A stretch of 64,000 nt of DNA from Bacillus sp. A301a_S52 (GTDB taxonomy: Bacteria > Bacillota > Bacilli > Bacillales > Salisediminibacteriaceae), in the NCBI GenBank assembly GCA_024701455.1, contig JABXYP010000001.1:3104001-3168000 (forward strand), in the 5' to 3' direction. Below the pieces are notes generated by a model that was not told the DNA's origin, searched no databases, and saw only the letters and a list, made by a program, of their open reading frames with translations. Positions within the stretch are counted from its first letter, which is position 1. The number at the start of each line of letters is the position of its first letter. The position numbers and the translations under genes were made by a program. This document shows positions 17,414 to 26,849 of the stretch, piece after piece.

Positions 17414-18025
17414 CTAACCTACGAATGCAAGAATGGACCGTACACCTACAAATGTTAAGGCGACAAAAATAGCCATTGTTACATACGTTGAAATTCTTTG
17501 GGATTTTGGTGTAATTGTGATTCCCCACGTAATAGCAAATGACCATAGCCCATTAGCAAAATGAAATGTCGTCGCTGTTATTCCAATAATATACAATATT
17601 AGTGCTAGTGGATTTTCTACAATTTCAGCCATCATATTAAAATTCACTTCTGCACCCATTGCAGCAGCAATACGTGTCTCCCACACATGCCAAGTCACAA
17701 AAATTAACACGATAATCCCAGACGTTCGCTGAAGTCTGAACATCCAGTTTCTAAAATAACTGTATGTAGACGTGTTATGTTTGGCTTGAAAGGCAATATA
17801 CAATCCATAAATAGCGTGAAAGATTAATGGTAGAAAAATGAGCGTCGCTTCCATAAAGTAGCGAAACGGCAGATTTTCCATAAAGTGCGTGGCCTGATTA
17901 TACGCTTCAGGCCCTCTCACGGCAAAATAATTCACACTTAAATGAACAATTAAAAAAGCCCCCACCGGGATAACGCCTAATAATGAATGAAGCTTTCTGT
18001 AGAAAAACTCTCGGTTTGAAGACAT
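17414..18025 (-). CDS. sdhC: Succinate dehydrogenase cytochrome b558 subunit
   Basis: 203 residues with five hydrophobic segments and several membrane histidines (HLSVNY, HAIYGLYIAFQ, TWHVWET, FHFANGLWSF) suited to two b haems, as in B. subtilis SdhC. It anchors SdhAB and reduces menaquinone. ATG at 18025 follows TTAGGGGGAG. First gene of the operon; a promoter-like TTGACA is 95-100 bp upstream and a cre-like site about 200 bp upstream. Confidence 0.96.
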   Translation of the reverse strand: MSSNREFFYRKLHSLLGVIPVGAFLIVHLSVNYFAVRGPEAYNQATHFMENLPFRYFMEATLIFLPLIFHAIYGLYIAFQAKHNTSTYSYFRNWMFRLQRTSGIIVLIFVTWHVWETRIAAAMGAEVNFNMMAEIVENPLALILYIIGITATTFHFANGLWSFAITWGITITPKSQRISTYVTMAIFVALTFVGVRSILAFVG

Positions 18026-18419
18026 CCTACTCTCCCCCTAAAATAATAGATTTCTGGAGATTAACACAGGTACAACTTTATAACCCTCCTCAATATTAAA
18101 TTTATTTAGATAAAAACTTTGTCAATAGCCAAAAAGGTCATATTTTTGAATAATATATGACAATTCCATTTTACTCTTCCCACACACCTTCGTCAAGAAA
18201 GCGGATTCACTGTTTATTTTTATAATAAAGCGTTTACAAAGTTGGTGTATTCATAAATTTCTGTCTATTGACAGAGATACTATTATAAAAATAGTTCTAA
18301 TAAGCCTCACACTTTCTTTAGGGAATTTTCTTCACTCTCTTTATCTCTCACTCTTAGATTTTTTTTGTTAATCATTTGTTGTGGGACAAACTTAGCGATA
18401 GGATTAGTAATGGTGAGTT
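18026..18419. other. Intergenic region with sdh promoter elements
   Basis: No gene is seen in these 394 bp. On the minus strand it has TTGACA at 18125-18120 followed by an AT-rich stretch with TAAATT/TAATAT that could serve as -10 of the sdhCAB promoter. Further upstream, TTGTAAACGCTTTAT (18239-18225) differs from the cre consensus at one position, suggesting CcpA control of sdh. I saw no strong terminator for the ger operon. Confidence 0.55.
18225..18239 (-). promoter_or_regulatory. cre-like site upstream of sdhCAB
   Basis: The minus strand reads TTGTAAACGCTTTAT, one mismatch from the CcpA consensus WTGNAANCGNWNNCW. It is about 100 bp upstream of the likely -35 box, so activation, looping or an upstream second promoter would be needed for it to act. 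Confidence 0.5.
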
Positions 18420-19616
18420 TCACTTAATAATTCTTGAACCATATTCTGTAATAGTTATTGTCACGTTAGATGTGATGGGAACATCACGAAAGGTTTGATC
18501 CCAATCGTCTTTCATTTCTTCCCATACTTTAGGATGATTAATTCTTAAGTGTTCACCAAATCCCATAACATCTACTTCGTATTCTTGCTGCATTTTTTCT
18601 AGTACTCCTGTCACTAATTGCTCCACCGTTTTTTCTATTTCTTTTTCAATTCTTTTAATAAATTCCTTGTCAATGGCCTCCTCCGAATCAATCCAACTTT
18701 CTGATAACATGCCTTCTGATTTTATACTCACATCAAATGCCATTTGGGCGCCATCAATCGTTGGGGTGATCGTGCTTTCCATTGCATCTACTTCAAATAT
18801 AATAATCTGATCTGTCTCTTCATCTAATGTTCTTACCACTCCGCCTTGACCTTCTCCAGTAAGCCAAATATAGCCTTTTAGCTCCTCTTCATTTATAAAA
18901 CCTAAGCATTTATTGGTTTTGCCATCAATCACTGCTGCACCTGAAAACATTACCTCCCCATTTGAAGAAACAACATTTTGTAAGAGAAAACTAGCTCCTG
19001 AATGCATTTTACCTATCAATTTTGCTAATGGCACTGGTGTCAAAAGCTTAGTAGTTCTATATTCATTTCCTGCAATGTCTAATAAACGAAATGCAGGGAG
19101 CATGTCGCTTTGGTTTGTTTCCAACGTCTCATAAGCCTTGCCAGAGCTAACGAATGCAAGGGTGCTTAATCTTACCTCATTGTCGCGAAAATGGAAGTCA
19201 AGTATTTCATCCAAACTGAGTATCCTTAAAACCTCTTCACTAATAACTAGTACCTTTAAATGAGACATAAATACAGGATGTTCATTTTCTAGTGCGAATT
19301 GACGCACAATTTGATGGATAGAATCCCCGGTTTGAGATATATTATTGTAGGGTTTTTTTCCACTTCCCACTTCACTATTTTCCTGACTCGTAGGACTTGG
19401 ATTAATAAGTTGATAGGTAACCGTCATAAGGTCTTTTTTTAGATGGTCTCTGCTTTCTTTATTTTCTATTGAGGCCCCCTCAACGATATCGAATGCGACT
19501 CCTACTCCAAAACCTCTCTCCTCAATTTCCACACTGCTCCAACACCCTGAGATAAAAAGTAATGACAAAAAAATGATAAGTCCTCTTATTCCTCTCATAT
19601 TTTTATATTTTTGCAT
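18420..19616 (-). CDS. Spore germination lipoprotein, Ger(x)C family
   Basis: 398 residues; ATG at 19616 follows AAAGGGGAC and overlaps the end of the B-subunit gene by 14 nt. A lipoprotein signal peptide ends in LFISGC (Cys about 25), so the protein is anchored to the outer surface of the spore inner membrane. The sequence after it (WSSVEIEERGFGVGVAFD) and the C-terminal tail are typical of GerAC/GerKC proteins. It is the C subunit of a GerA-type nutrient receptor with the two upstream genes. The germinant cannot be predicted. Confidence 0.92.
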   Translation of the reverse strand: MQKYKNMRGIRGLIIFLSLLFISGCWSSVEIEERGFGVGVAFDIVEGASIENKESRDHLKKDLMTVTYQLINPSPTSQENSEVGSGKKPYNNISQTGDSIHQIVRQFALENEHPVFMSHLKVLVISEEVLRILSLDEILDFHFRDNEVRLSTLAFVSSGKAYETLETNQSDMLPAFRLLDIAGNEYRTTKLLTPVPLAKLIGKMHSGASFLLQNVVSSNGEVMFSGAAVIDGKTNKCLGFINEEELKGYIWLTGEGQGGVVRTLDEETDQIIIFEVDAMESTITPTIDGAQMAFDVSIKSEGMLSESWIDSEEAIDKEFIKRIEKEIEKTVEQLVTGVLEKMQQEYEVDVMGFGEHLRINHPKVWEEMKDDWDQTFRDVPITSNVTITITEYGSRIIK

Positions 19617-20706
19617 TTACTTTGTCCCCTTTTAATTTGGTGATAATAAGAAGCACTAATGGCACGGCACCGAATAAGAAAATTGCACTATTACCAATCC
19701 AATCTCCGAGTGTAAATATGTCATTGAGATCTTTCGGAATCATAGCAATGATGTAAATAACGGGAGACACAATATATATAAACTGAGATATATTTTTATT
19801 AAAAACTTGAGCAAAACCTAGAGCAGCTGCGAAATATGTAATAATAAAAGTAGCAAAGATTTGCATCACCCACACTGCAAGTAGGAGTGAATCAAACCTT
19901 TCAAAAACCAGACCACGCAATTCATAACTTGTAATGAGATCAATCGTTGGCCATGTTCTAGTTACCACGCCATCAATCGAAAATACCCCGATGACCATGA
20001 CGACGGTCAGCAAGTAAAACACTAAAGGAATAACCGTTGCAATAACGACAGCTTTTACAGCTTTACCTGGATGCTTCATAAACGCCACAAGGAAAAAGAA
20101 GGATTCAAAACATGTATAGCTAAGGGCAGTGCTTTTTATAGCTTTAAAGGCAGGCATGACTCCTAGTCCTAGTACAGGCCGTAAGTTATTAATTTCAAAA
20201 AGGTTGTAGCTCATGAAAAGAACGAGCATAAAAATAATTACTGTAAATGGAAAGATAATTTCCAATAAGCGGACAAGTGGGTTTATTCCTCCAGAAATTA
20301 AATAAATACCTACCCACATCATTGGCATAATCATCGCCCATCTAGGAGTATTTTCTAATAAATAAAAGCCGGTTACTTCAGCTAGCACCCTAATTTCAAG
20401 GGCAGAAAGCGTTAAAAAATAAGTAATGAACAAAATGCTAAGTACTCTGCCAACTAATTTCCCAACGATATCTTCACTATATTGATAAAACGTTTTTTCT
20501 CGAAATTGTTGACTTAATTTCACAATAATTATTCCAGATATGAACGCAATAATGCCCCCTAAAATGACGGTTATCCAAACATCAGGTGAATCGGCCTCCT
20601 CCACCGTTACTCTCGGAAGGGTAAGAATTCCTATGGCGATGTTATAACTTGTAATGAACACAACGGCTTGAGGCGTCGTAATTTTATCTTTAGGATGAGA
20701 GATCAT
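19603..20706 (-). CDS. Spore germination receptor permease-like subunit (GerAB/GerKB family)
   Basis: 367 residues with ten transmembrane segments of the APC-superfamily type. The opening KITTPQAVVFITSYNIAIGI and the RVTVEEADSPDVW loop are typical of GerB subunits, which bind the nutrient germinant. It lies between the A and C subunits of the same operon. ATG at 20706 follows AAAGGGAA. Confidence 0.93.
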   Translation of the reverse strand: MISHPKDKITTPQAVVFITSYNIAIGILTLPRVTVEEADSPDVWITVILGGIIAFISGIIIVKLSQQFREKTFYQYSEDIVGKLVGRVLSILFITYFLTLSALEIRVLAEVTGFYLLENTPRWAMIMPMMWVGIYLISGGINPLVRLLEIIFPFTVIIFMLVLFMSYNLFEINNLRPVLGLGVMPAFKAIKSTALSYTCFESFFFLVAFMKHPGKAVKAVVIATVIPLVFYLLTVVMVIGVFSIDGVVTRTWPTIDLITSYELRGLVFERFDSLLLAVWVMQIFATFIITYFAAALGFAQVFNKNISQFIYIVSPVIYIIAMIPKDLNDIFTLGDWIGNSAIFLFGAVPLVLLIITKLKGDKVNAKI

Positions 20707-20734
20707 TCGTTTTATTCCCTTTCTTTAGCCGGAA

Positions 20735-22312
20735 TCAACTTTTACGTACTGAATCTTTCGTATGCATCATTTTCGGTCGACGCTTCATTAAAAGAAGTGG
20801 CATACGAAGAATAAAATCCTTCCAATCATTTACTCGGTAAGGAACGGCAGGACTAACATAAGGTACGCCAAAACTTTTTAACTTCACCATATGAGCACCA
20901 ACAAAAAGGAAGAATAGAATGACCCCAAACAATCCATATGTTGCAGCTGAAAACATGGCAGCAAAACGAAGCAAACGGAGTGTGACCCCTGCACTATACT
21001 GTGGAATTGCAAAGGATGAGATCGCCGTTACCGCCACGACAATGACCATGATTGGGCTTACTATTCCAGCTTGTACAGCGGCCTCTCCAATAATTAGTCC
21101 TCCCACAATCCCTATAGCCGGTCCAACAGGTTTAGGTAAGCGCAATCCTGCTTCTCGTAAAACTTCAATTGCTATTTCCATCAAGAGCGCTTCTATGAGA
21201 GAAGGAAAAGGAACACCTTCGCGTGTGGAAATAATCGACATCGTTAGCTTAGTAGGGATCAACCCAGGATGAAAAGAGATAAAGGAAATATACAAGGCAG
21301 GCCCTGTAAGTGAAAAAAAAGCTGCCCCAAACCTTAATACGCGAATAAGTGTACCGGGAAGCCAACGTTCATAATAATCTTCAGGTGATTGTAATAACAT
21401 GCTAAATGTAACCGGAACGATCAAGGCAAATGGCGTCCCATCCAATAGAATGGCCACTCTTCCTTCCAGTAAAGCACCGATAACCCGGTCAGGACGTTCA
21501 GTACTTTGTATTTGAGGAAAAGGACTGAGAATATTGTCTTCAATCAATTGCTCCACATAACCTGATTCAAGGACATCATCAATGTCAATTTTGTTTATTC
21601 TTCTCTTAACCTCTTCCACCAATTCCGTATTAGCAATATCCTTCATATATGCTACGACAAGTTCTTTTTCGGTACTTTTTCCAACGAGGAATTTTTCCAA
21701 TGACAAATTTTTATTTTTACCGCTATTTCTTAGTAGAGCGGTATTCTCTCTTAATACTTCAGTGAACCCAACTCTCGGTCCTCTAACTAAAGGTTCAGAA
21801 ATGGGTTCTTCAATATTGCGTGATTTTACTATCCCTGTCCCAAGAATTAATACTTCCTCTGAGCCCTCAATCAACAATGCCGTTGACCCTTTCAATACGT
21901 CTAATACTATTTCACTCACCATTCTAGTTTGTGTAATTTGGCTAATTGATAGAACATGATTTTTTATATAATCAGTTAGGGGTGAAAAAGGCTCAACAGA
22001 TTCTGATCTTCTCTCTTCTTTCGGGAAATCGTACATAAGTGAATTTATAATATACTTATTGATGAGATGTCTATCTGACACGCCATCTACAAAAACAATA
22101 GTAGCTCTAATTCCTGTTTCACCTAGAAACAACTCGCGAAAATGGACGTCCGAATTATGCCCGATGATTTGTCTAATTTTCTCTATATCTTCAGTTAAAT
22201 TACCTGTAAAATAATCAAATGATTCTTGAGAATGCTTATGTTCCTGTTTGGTGTCACTCGAGGCAGTTACTTGTTTGACTTTGCTGTTTAATCTCGCCCA
22301 ATTAATTCTCAT
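20735..22312 (-). CDS. Spore germination receptor subunit A (GerAA/GerKA family)
   Basis: 525 residues. A soluble N-terminal region of about 280 residues (with [20 protein letters not shown] and the highly conserved [19 protein letters not shown]) is followed by a membrane domain with about five segments and [20 protein letters not shown], conserved in GerA proteins. The A subunit oligomerises into a membrane channel that opens in response to germinant. Its ATG overlaps the stop of a small upstream ORF by one base, so translation is probably coupled. Confidence 0.95.
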   Translation of the reverse strand: MRINWARLNSKVKQVTASSDTKQEHKHSQESFDYFTGNLTEDIEKIRQIIGHNSDVHFRELFLGETGIRATIVFVDGVSDRHLINKYIINSLMYDFPKEERRSESVEPFSPLTDYIKNHVLSISQITQTRMVSEIVLDVLKGSTALLIEGSEEVLILGTGIVKSRNIEEPISEPLVRGPRVGFTEVLRENTALLRNSGKNKNLSLEKFLVGKSTEKELVVAYMKDIANTELVEEVKRRINKIDIDDVLESGYVEQLIEDNILSPFPQIQSTERPDRVIGALLEGRVAILLDGTPFALIVPVTFSMLLQSPEDYYERWLPGTLIRVLRFGAAFFSLTGPALYISFISFHPGLIPTKLTMSIISTREGVPFPSLIEALLMEIAIEVLREAGLRLPKPVGPAIGIVGGLIIGEAAVQAGIVSPIMVIVVAVTAISSFAIPQYSAGVTLRLLRFAAMFSAATYGLFGVILFFLFVGAHMVKLKSFGVPYVSPAVPYRVNDWKDFILRMPLLLMKRRPKMMHTKDSVRKS

Positions 22313-22434
22313 TATTTGTCCTCAAGATCATGTACTTGGCTGAATATTTTCCTCATAAATAAAGGGACAAACACGGCGAAAAAAGCTTGCATATATATTG
22401 TCCAATCTGGGAGATAAGAAATAATTTGCTTCAT
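22312..22434 (-). CDS. 40-residue membrane ORF leading the ger operon
   Basis: ATG at 22434 follows a near-perfect AAGGAGG, and the TAA stop overlaps the ATG of the A subunit by one base (TAATG). The peptide begins [15 protein letters not shown], has one hydrophobic segment (about 14-27, [10 protein letters not shown]) and a charged tail (HDLEDK). Some ger operons carry a small D gene that modulates receptor function, but those encode two-helix proteins of about 75 residues; this one is shorter. The ribosome site and coupling argue for a real gene; function is unknown. Confidence 0.7.
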   Translation of the reverse strand: MKQIISYLPDWTIYMQAFFAVFVPLFMRKIFSQVHDLEDK

Positions 22435-22810
22435 GCTTGAACCTCCTTATAATTTCACATCCAATGATTCTTCAAGCGTCACTGCCCCTCTAGGAAACAC
22501 CAATTTTCCCCAGAACCCATTTTTTAAAATAGACATGTAATATCGTATACTTTCATTGTTCAATTTTTAAAGTGTGGAAAGTTAACTGTATCATTCACTC
22601 TTTAACCCAAATTATAGTAATTTCTTTGGAACGTTACGTTATTTTTTTCCTAAATGGGCATTTTTATACGATGGTTTTCATATCTGACGATACTGCAAAT
22701 AAAATAAGCCTTCCTCAGACAGTAAAGAGGAAGGCTTATTTCGTACATTTCTTATTCTTATATGATTTTAATTTTTACTCCAGTGTCATGTTCACTCTTT
22801 TCACAAACCT
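22435..22810. other. Intergenic region between ktrB-like 3' end and ger operon
   Basis: No convincing gene in 376 bp. It holds the ktrB-like terminator at 22702-22741 and the ger operon promoter region. An open plus-strand frame at 22572-22847 has no ribosome site and crosses the terminator, so it was not called. Confidence 0.6.
22702..22741 (-). terminator. Terminator of the potassium transporter gene
   Basis: AAATAAGCCTTCCTC pairs perfectly with GAGGAAGGCTTATTT around a 10-nt loop. On the minus strand it is followed by TATTTTATTTG. It lies 70 bp after the ktrB-like stop codon. Confidence 0.85.
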
Positions 22811-24160
22811 TTATCCAATAATAATTCTTTCTGTAGGATACTTATAATGGGCTTTTTTCTCTTTTGCTCTAATGGAAAATAAAAATGCCACAAGCCCCAC
22901 TCGGCCAATTAACATAAGAATCATTAACGTAATCTGGCTGGGGAGTGTTAAATGCGGTGTTATCCCCATTGATAATCCACACGTTCCAAACGCTGAGCTC
23001 GCTTCAAAAATAATGGCCATGAGTTCAATTTCACTACTATGTTCAAATCCTGCGATTAGTATAATTGACATAAAAAGCCCTACAACGAACACAGACAGGA
23101 CAATAAATGCTTTTTGCCGGTCCTCCTGGTGAATTTCGCGGCCAAATACTTTCACATCACTACGACCTAAAGCAAAGCTTTTTATCGTTAAAAACATCAC
23201 CGCTAACGTCGTCGTCCTAATGCCTCCACCTACACTGGAAGGGCTGGCGCCAATAATCATCAATGCAGAAATTAGCAAAAGGCTTGCTAACGTTAAATGA
23301 GAAATGTCCATCGTCGCTAGACCACCACTTCTAGCCGTAGCTGAATTAAAGATGGAGAAAAAGAGCTGTTGGTGCCATGATAATCCATCATAAAATGCAT
23401 TTCGTTCAATAAGCCAAAGCCCAGCTACTCCTACTACAAATACGATAAAATACGTGGTAGTTGTAATTTTTGTGAATAAACTAAACCTATAATTAGGGTT
23501 AGCAGATGAAAAATAGGCTTTTAATTCCATTAGCACAGGGAAACCAATAGCTCCTGCAAAAATGAGTAAAATATTGACCAGTTGAACGAAATAGTCATCC
23601 GCAAACGGGATTAAGGATTGGCCTGTCACATCAAACCCTGCATTGGTAAAAGCAGATAAAGCCCCGAATGCCCCTTGATAATACGCTTCAGCAGGCGTCT
23701 CAAAATAATTTAAATAATAGGTACCAAGTATAAGTGCACCTATAATTTCTATTAACAGAGCGACTAGTAAAATTCCCCTCATTAGCTTAACTAGCCCTGA
23801 ATAGGAGATCTGATTTTGATCGACCATGATGAGCATTCGTTGAGACAAGGCAATTTTCTTACCCAGCACCATCCACACAAATGTCCCTAATGTCATAACA
23901 CCGATACCACCTAATTGAATAGCGGCAGCAAGAAAAAAAACACCTAATGAACTATATGTTTCAGAAACATTCACCACTGTTAATCCCGTTACGCTGACAG
24001 CACTAACTGCTGTAAACAAAGCTTCTGAATAAGAAACTGACACCCCATCTTGTGACGAAATAGGTAAAAACAGCAAAATACTAAAAAGAAACATAGCAAC
24101 TATGTATGAACCCACTATAATTCTAAAAGGAGTTAACATTTTAGACAATTTCATTTTCAT
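22811..24160 (-). CDS. TrkH/KtrB-family potassium transporter
   Basis: 449 residues; ATG at 24160 behind GGAGG. The four pore loops of KtrB/TrkH proteins are visible: VSVTGLTV near 58, TNAGFDVTG near 185, SGGLAT near 265 and GTCGLSMG near 395. KtrB-type proteins form the ion-conducting membrane dimer and need a cytoplasmic KtrA/KtrC regulatory ring, which is not encoded here, as for B. subtilis ktrD. K+ uptake, Na+-coupled in some relatives, is expected. Sequence alone does not separate KtrB from KtrD. Confidence 0.93.
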   Translation of the reverse strand: MKMKLSKMLTPFRIIVGSYIVAMFLFSILLFLPISSQDGVSVSYSEALFTAVSAVSVTGLTVVNVSETYSSLGVFFLAAAIQLGGIGVMTLGTFVWMVLGKKIALSQRMLIMVDQNQISYSGLVKLMRGILLVALLIEIIGALILGTYYLNYFETPAEAYYQGAFGALSAFTNAGFDVTGQSLIPFADDYFVQLVNILLIFAGAIGFPVLMELKAYFSSANPNYRFSLFTKITTTTYFIVFVVGVAGLWLIERNAFYDGLSWHQQLFFSIFNSATARSGGLATMDISHLTLASLLLISALMIIGASPSSVGGGIRTTTLAVMFLTIKSFALGRSDVKVFGREIHQEDRQKAFIVLSVFVVGLFMSIILIAGFEHSSEIELMAIIFEASSAFGTCGLSMGITPHLTLPSQITLMILMLIGRVGLVAFLFSIRAKEKKAHYKYPTERIIIG

Positions 24161-24579
24161 CTTTACTTACCTCCAACAGATATCGGGGTTAAGTATATCA
24201 CGGTCTTTCAGGTGTTGCCATACTCGTTTAAAAATTTTCATGACCAACTGTTATACATTCGCTAATGAACACTCCTTTTCCTTTCCATACACTGGTACTC
24301 TTAGTTGATCATACTTTCCCCCATGCAACTCCACAATAAAGAAGCAAGGCAGTCGCTTTTTTAGGACACGCTTGTTAATATGTCAAGTATTTTTCTTTAA
24401 AAGGCAGCCGGTTCAAAAGACAAATTCCTCTATGGATTTCCCAGAATTCTTTAATAAAACAGCCAATAAGGTGAACCTTTATGATAAGATTAAATGAAAA
24501 GTTACCTTATTACTTACTTTAATTGATACCTGCAACAGAATAGGTCGATTTGATCACCATAAGACGAAGGATGAGAATA
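24161..24579. other. Divergent intergenic region with ktrB-like promoter
   Basis: The region separates the ktrB-like gene (minus) from yslB (plus). On the minus strand TGGCAA (24220-24215), 17 nt, then TATACT (24197-24192) form a plausible sigma-A promoter for the transporter. A ydaO-type c-di-AMP riboswitch, common before ktr genes, was sought and not recognised. Nothing else is evident. Confidence 0.55.
24192..24220 (-). promoter_or_regulatory. Sigma-A-like promoter of the potassium transporter gene
   Basis: TGGCAA, a 17-nt spacer and TATACT on the minus strand, ending about 32 nt before the ATG. The -10 is a good match and the -35 is moderate. Confidence 0.55.
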
Positions 24580-25026
24580 ATGACAGACAAACAGAGTGTT
24601 CAAGACGTTGAGGAAAGGCAGCTAGTCCCAGCCTATGGATATGACTTGCTGAGACAGGATGTTTTACCTGAACTATTGGGAGAAGATGAAGCAGTGATAC
24701 TATATTGGGCTGGTAAATCGCTAGCTCGAAAAAAAATGAAGGATGTCGAAAGTATCGGCATAGAAAACTTTTTTAACAATGCTAATTGGGGTAAAATAAA
24801 GCAGATAAAAGAAAAAGGCGAAGAAAAAATCTATGAATTAACTGCCACACATCAAAATAAAGACAGGCCTTTCTCCTTAGAAGCTGGCTTTTTAGCTCAA
24901 ATAACAGAAAACGAAAAAGCACTTATTTCAGAGGCATCTTACTCAATAAAAAAGAAAAAGCCGCTGACCGTATCAATTACTGTGAAGTGGGATAGAAAAG
25001 ATCCTGCTCGTGAGATTGCCCTTTAA
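24580..25026 (+). CDS. yslB: YslB-family protein (DUF2507)
   Basis: 148 residues from ATG 24580, with AGG 9 nt upstream; an in-frame TTG at 24550 and ATG at 24571 are less well placed. 148 residues also equals the length of B. subtilis YslB. The sequence (VPAYGYDLLRQDVLPELLG, YWAGKSLARK) belongs to DUF2507, related to the XylR_N/4VR-type domain, of unknown function. Its place between sdhC and lysC is as in B. subtilis, but here a ger operon and a K+ transporter are inserted on one side and the strand is opposite to its neighbours. Confidence 0.88.
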   Translation: MTDKQSVQDVEERQLVPAYGYDLLRQDVLPELLGEDEAVILYWAGKSLARKKMKDVESIGIENFFNNANWGKIKQIKEKGEEKIYELTATHQNKDRPFSLEAGFLAQITENEKALISEASYSIKKKKPLTVSITVKWDRKDPAREIAL

Positions 25027-25074
25027 GAACTAAGCACCTTTAACTTTTTGAAAGCTTATCTTCGTTTCCTTTCG

Positions 25075-25184
25075 ATAAAACGAACTTTCAATCAGGACAT
25101 TGGCGTCCGTTATCTCCCGCCTAAATAGAGTTAGCTCTCCTCTATTTTGAAGCAGGAGTTTTACGGACGTTTATCTGTGATAAA
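25075..25184 (+). repeat. Dispersed intergenic repeat, hairpin-2 copy (R2)
   Basis: ATAAAACGAACTTTCAATCA is followed at once by GGACATTGGC and hairpin 2: GCGTCCGT (25103-25110) pairs with ACGGACGT (25163-25170), with inner arms around AAATAGAG/CTCTATTTT. The right end is TTATCTGTGATAAAA. Hairpin 1 and the GAGTGAAT linker present in R1 are missing. Confidence 0.85.
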
Positions 25185-25295
25185 AGTAAACCTCTTCTAT
25201 AGTTACTCTCCGTCTTTGTTGCCATATCGCAACAAAGTTAGCACAAGACTTTTAATGAGCATAAATATTTGTTGAAAAATAGGTTTAGTAACCAA

Positions 25296-25335
25296 AAGAA
25301 GCTGTCACCAAACATGTACGTTTGGACAGCTTCTT
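25296..25335. terminator. Bidirectional terminator between yslB and lysC
   Basis: AAGAAGCTGTC pairs with GACAGCTTCTT, and CCAAAC with GTTTGG inside. On the plus strand it is followed by ATTTTTC; on the minus strand by TTGG. It can end transcripts from both converging genes. Confidence 0.8.
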
Positions 25336-25426
25336 ATTTTTCATCGAGTATTAGTATTGTTGCCTCATTCTCTTACTATTTACTTGTTTCAAAAGCGTTT
25401 TTACAACTAAATACAAACAACCACAT

Positions 25427-26674
25427 TTAAGCTTTTACAGCTTCAATTTTTTCTTTCTCTTTAGCATCTAAATCAAAATATGCATGAAGTGCTTCTACAG
25501 CTTGCACCATAGTTTCTTCAGGTACAACAGCAGAGACGGCTATTTCTGATGTACTAACCATTTTAATGGCTACTTCTTGCTCTGCTAGCACTTTGAACAT
25601 ATTGGCTGCTACACCTGGATTAGACACCATGCCCGATCCTACGATTGACACTTTTGCAAGTGAACTTTCATGACGGACGGTGCTATAACATAGTTCAGCT
25701 TTATTATCATGAATGATATCAAGTGCTTTTCCTAAGTTGGCTGTATCGATGGAAAAAGACACATTTAAACCGTGATCGGCTGTCATTTGCTGAATGATAA
25801 TATCCACATTAATGCCCTTTTCTGCTAATAATGTGAAGAGGATTGACATCGTATCATACCGGTTAGGTAAACGTTCAATTGTAATTTTAGTCACATTTTC
25901 TTCAAATGCTAATCCACGAACAATTAAATTTTGCTCCATAGTAGCTTCCTCCTCCACTAGTGTCCCTTCCACGTCCTCCATACTAGATCGGACGATAAGT
26001 GATACATTGTAGTTTTTTGCGAATTCAACTGCTCTAGGGTGTAAAACACCAGCACCTAAGTTAGCTAATTCAAGCATTTCATCATAGGCAATGCTATCTA
26101 ATTTTCGTGCTTTCTTAACATAACGTGGATCAGCTGTAAACACACCAGTAACATCTGTATATATTGAGCAGGTTTCTGCTTCTAAAGCAGCGGCAAGTGC
26201 GACTGCTGTTGTATCAGATCCCCCTCTTCCTAAGGTCGTAATATTGCCTGAAGCACTAACTCCTTGAAAACCTGCTACAAGAACAGCTTTCCCTTCATCC
26301 AAATGTTTTTGAACGTTCTCCGTTTTTATATCCGTAATGCGTGCATCTTGATGGACATCCTCTGTTTCGATACCCGCTTGCCAGCCAGTTAAAGACACCG
26401 CATCAACACCGAGTTCCTTTAACGCCATCACGACTAAGGAGATTGTCACTTGTTCTCCGGTGGTTAAAAGCATATCCATTTCTCTTGGGTCGGGTGAATC
26501 AGTAATATCGTTTGCCAGTTCCACTAGCTTGTCAGTTGATTTTCCCATTGCTGACACGACTGTAACAACTTTCTGTCCATCGTCCATTTTTCGTTTGATT
26601 TTTTTCGCAACTCGTTTAATTTTTGTTACATCTCCCACAGATGTCCCGCCGAACTTTTGAACAACCGTTGTCAA
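25427..26674 (-). CDS. lysC: Aspartokinase
   Basis: 415 residues. The N-terminal kinase domain begins with TTVVQKFGGTSVGD (ATP/aspartate site) and contains the TTLGRGGSDTTAVALAAAL loop. Two ACT regulatory domains follow after about residue 265 (TKITIERLPNRYDTM and AKVSIVGSGMVSNPGVAANM). It phosphorylates aspartate, the first step to lysine, diaminopimelate, threonine and methionine. Size and position next to uvrC match B. subtilis LysC (lysine-sensitive isozyme). The upstream leader has a terminator but no recognisable lysine riboswitch. Confidence 0.95.
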   Translation of the reverse strand: MTTVVQKFGGTSVGDVTKIKRVAKKIKRKMDDGQKVVTVVSAMGKSTDKLVELANDITDSPDPREMDMLLTTGEQVTISLVVMALKELGVDAVSLTGWQAGIETEDVHQDARITDIKTENVQKHLDEGKAVLVAGFQGVSASGNITTLGRGGSDTTAVALAAALEAETCSIYTDVTGVFTADPRYVKKARKLDSIAYDEMLELANLGAGVLHPRAVEFAKNYNVSLIVRSSMEDVEGTLVEEEATMEQNLIVRGLAFEENVTKITIERLPNRYDTMSILFTLLAEKGINVDIIIQQMTADHGLNVSFSIDTANLGKALDIIHDNKAELCYSTVRHESSLAKVSIVGSGMVSNPGVAANMFKVLAEQEVAIKMVSTSEIAVSAVVPEETMVQAVEALHAYFDLDAKEKEKIEAVKA

Positions 26675-26798
26675 TATGAACGCCTCCTCGACCTATTGCA
26701 AACATTTTGTGTTCAAGTTTTCCCTTTAATCATTCTCTTCTTCAAATACAAAGAAAATTCCGATTTTTTTGATGTAGCGATATCTTTCTTCCCCTCTC

Positions 26799-26824
26799 TT
26801 ACCGACGCTTATCTGTGATAAAAA
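26799..26824 (+). repeat. Dispersed repeat remnant (R3)
   Basis: ACCGACGCTTATCTGTGATA plus AAAA matches only the right end of the repeat family. It abuts the leader terminator of lysC and supplies its U-run when read on the minus strand. Confidence 0.55.
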
Positions 26825-26849
26825 CGACAGAGAGAGCTCTCGCTGTCGT
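26824..26849 (-). terminator. Intrinsic terminator in the lysC leader
   Basis: ACGACAG pairs with CTGTCGT and GAGAG with CTCTC inside, followed on the minus strand by TTTTATC. It lies about 150 nt upstream of the lysC start, so it either ends uvrC readthrough or acts as an attenuator of lysC. Confidence 0.75.

Larger units (their letters stand above)
25027..25426. other. Convergent intergenic region: repeat R2 and terminator
   Basis: This 400-bp stretch lies between the 3' ends of yslB (plus) and lysC (minus). It contains repeat copy R2 (25075-25184) and a strong bidirectional hairpin (25296-25335). No gene was seen. Confidence 0.7.

Noticed and set aside
22572..22847. 91-codon plus-strand frame between ger operon and transporter
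   Set aside because: It crosses the terminator hairpin, overlaps the transporter gene and has low-complexity Phe/Ile composition with no ribosome site.
24161..24579. c-di-AMP (ydaO) riboswitch before the potassium transporter
   Set aside because: The upstream sequence lacks the conserved ydaO motifs; only a simple promoter is visible.
25075..25184. Classical MITE with terminal inverted repeats and target duplication
   Set aside because: The ends of the repeat are not complementary to each other, and the GATAAAA found near both ends of R2 is not consistent in other copies.
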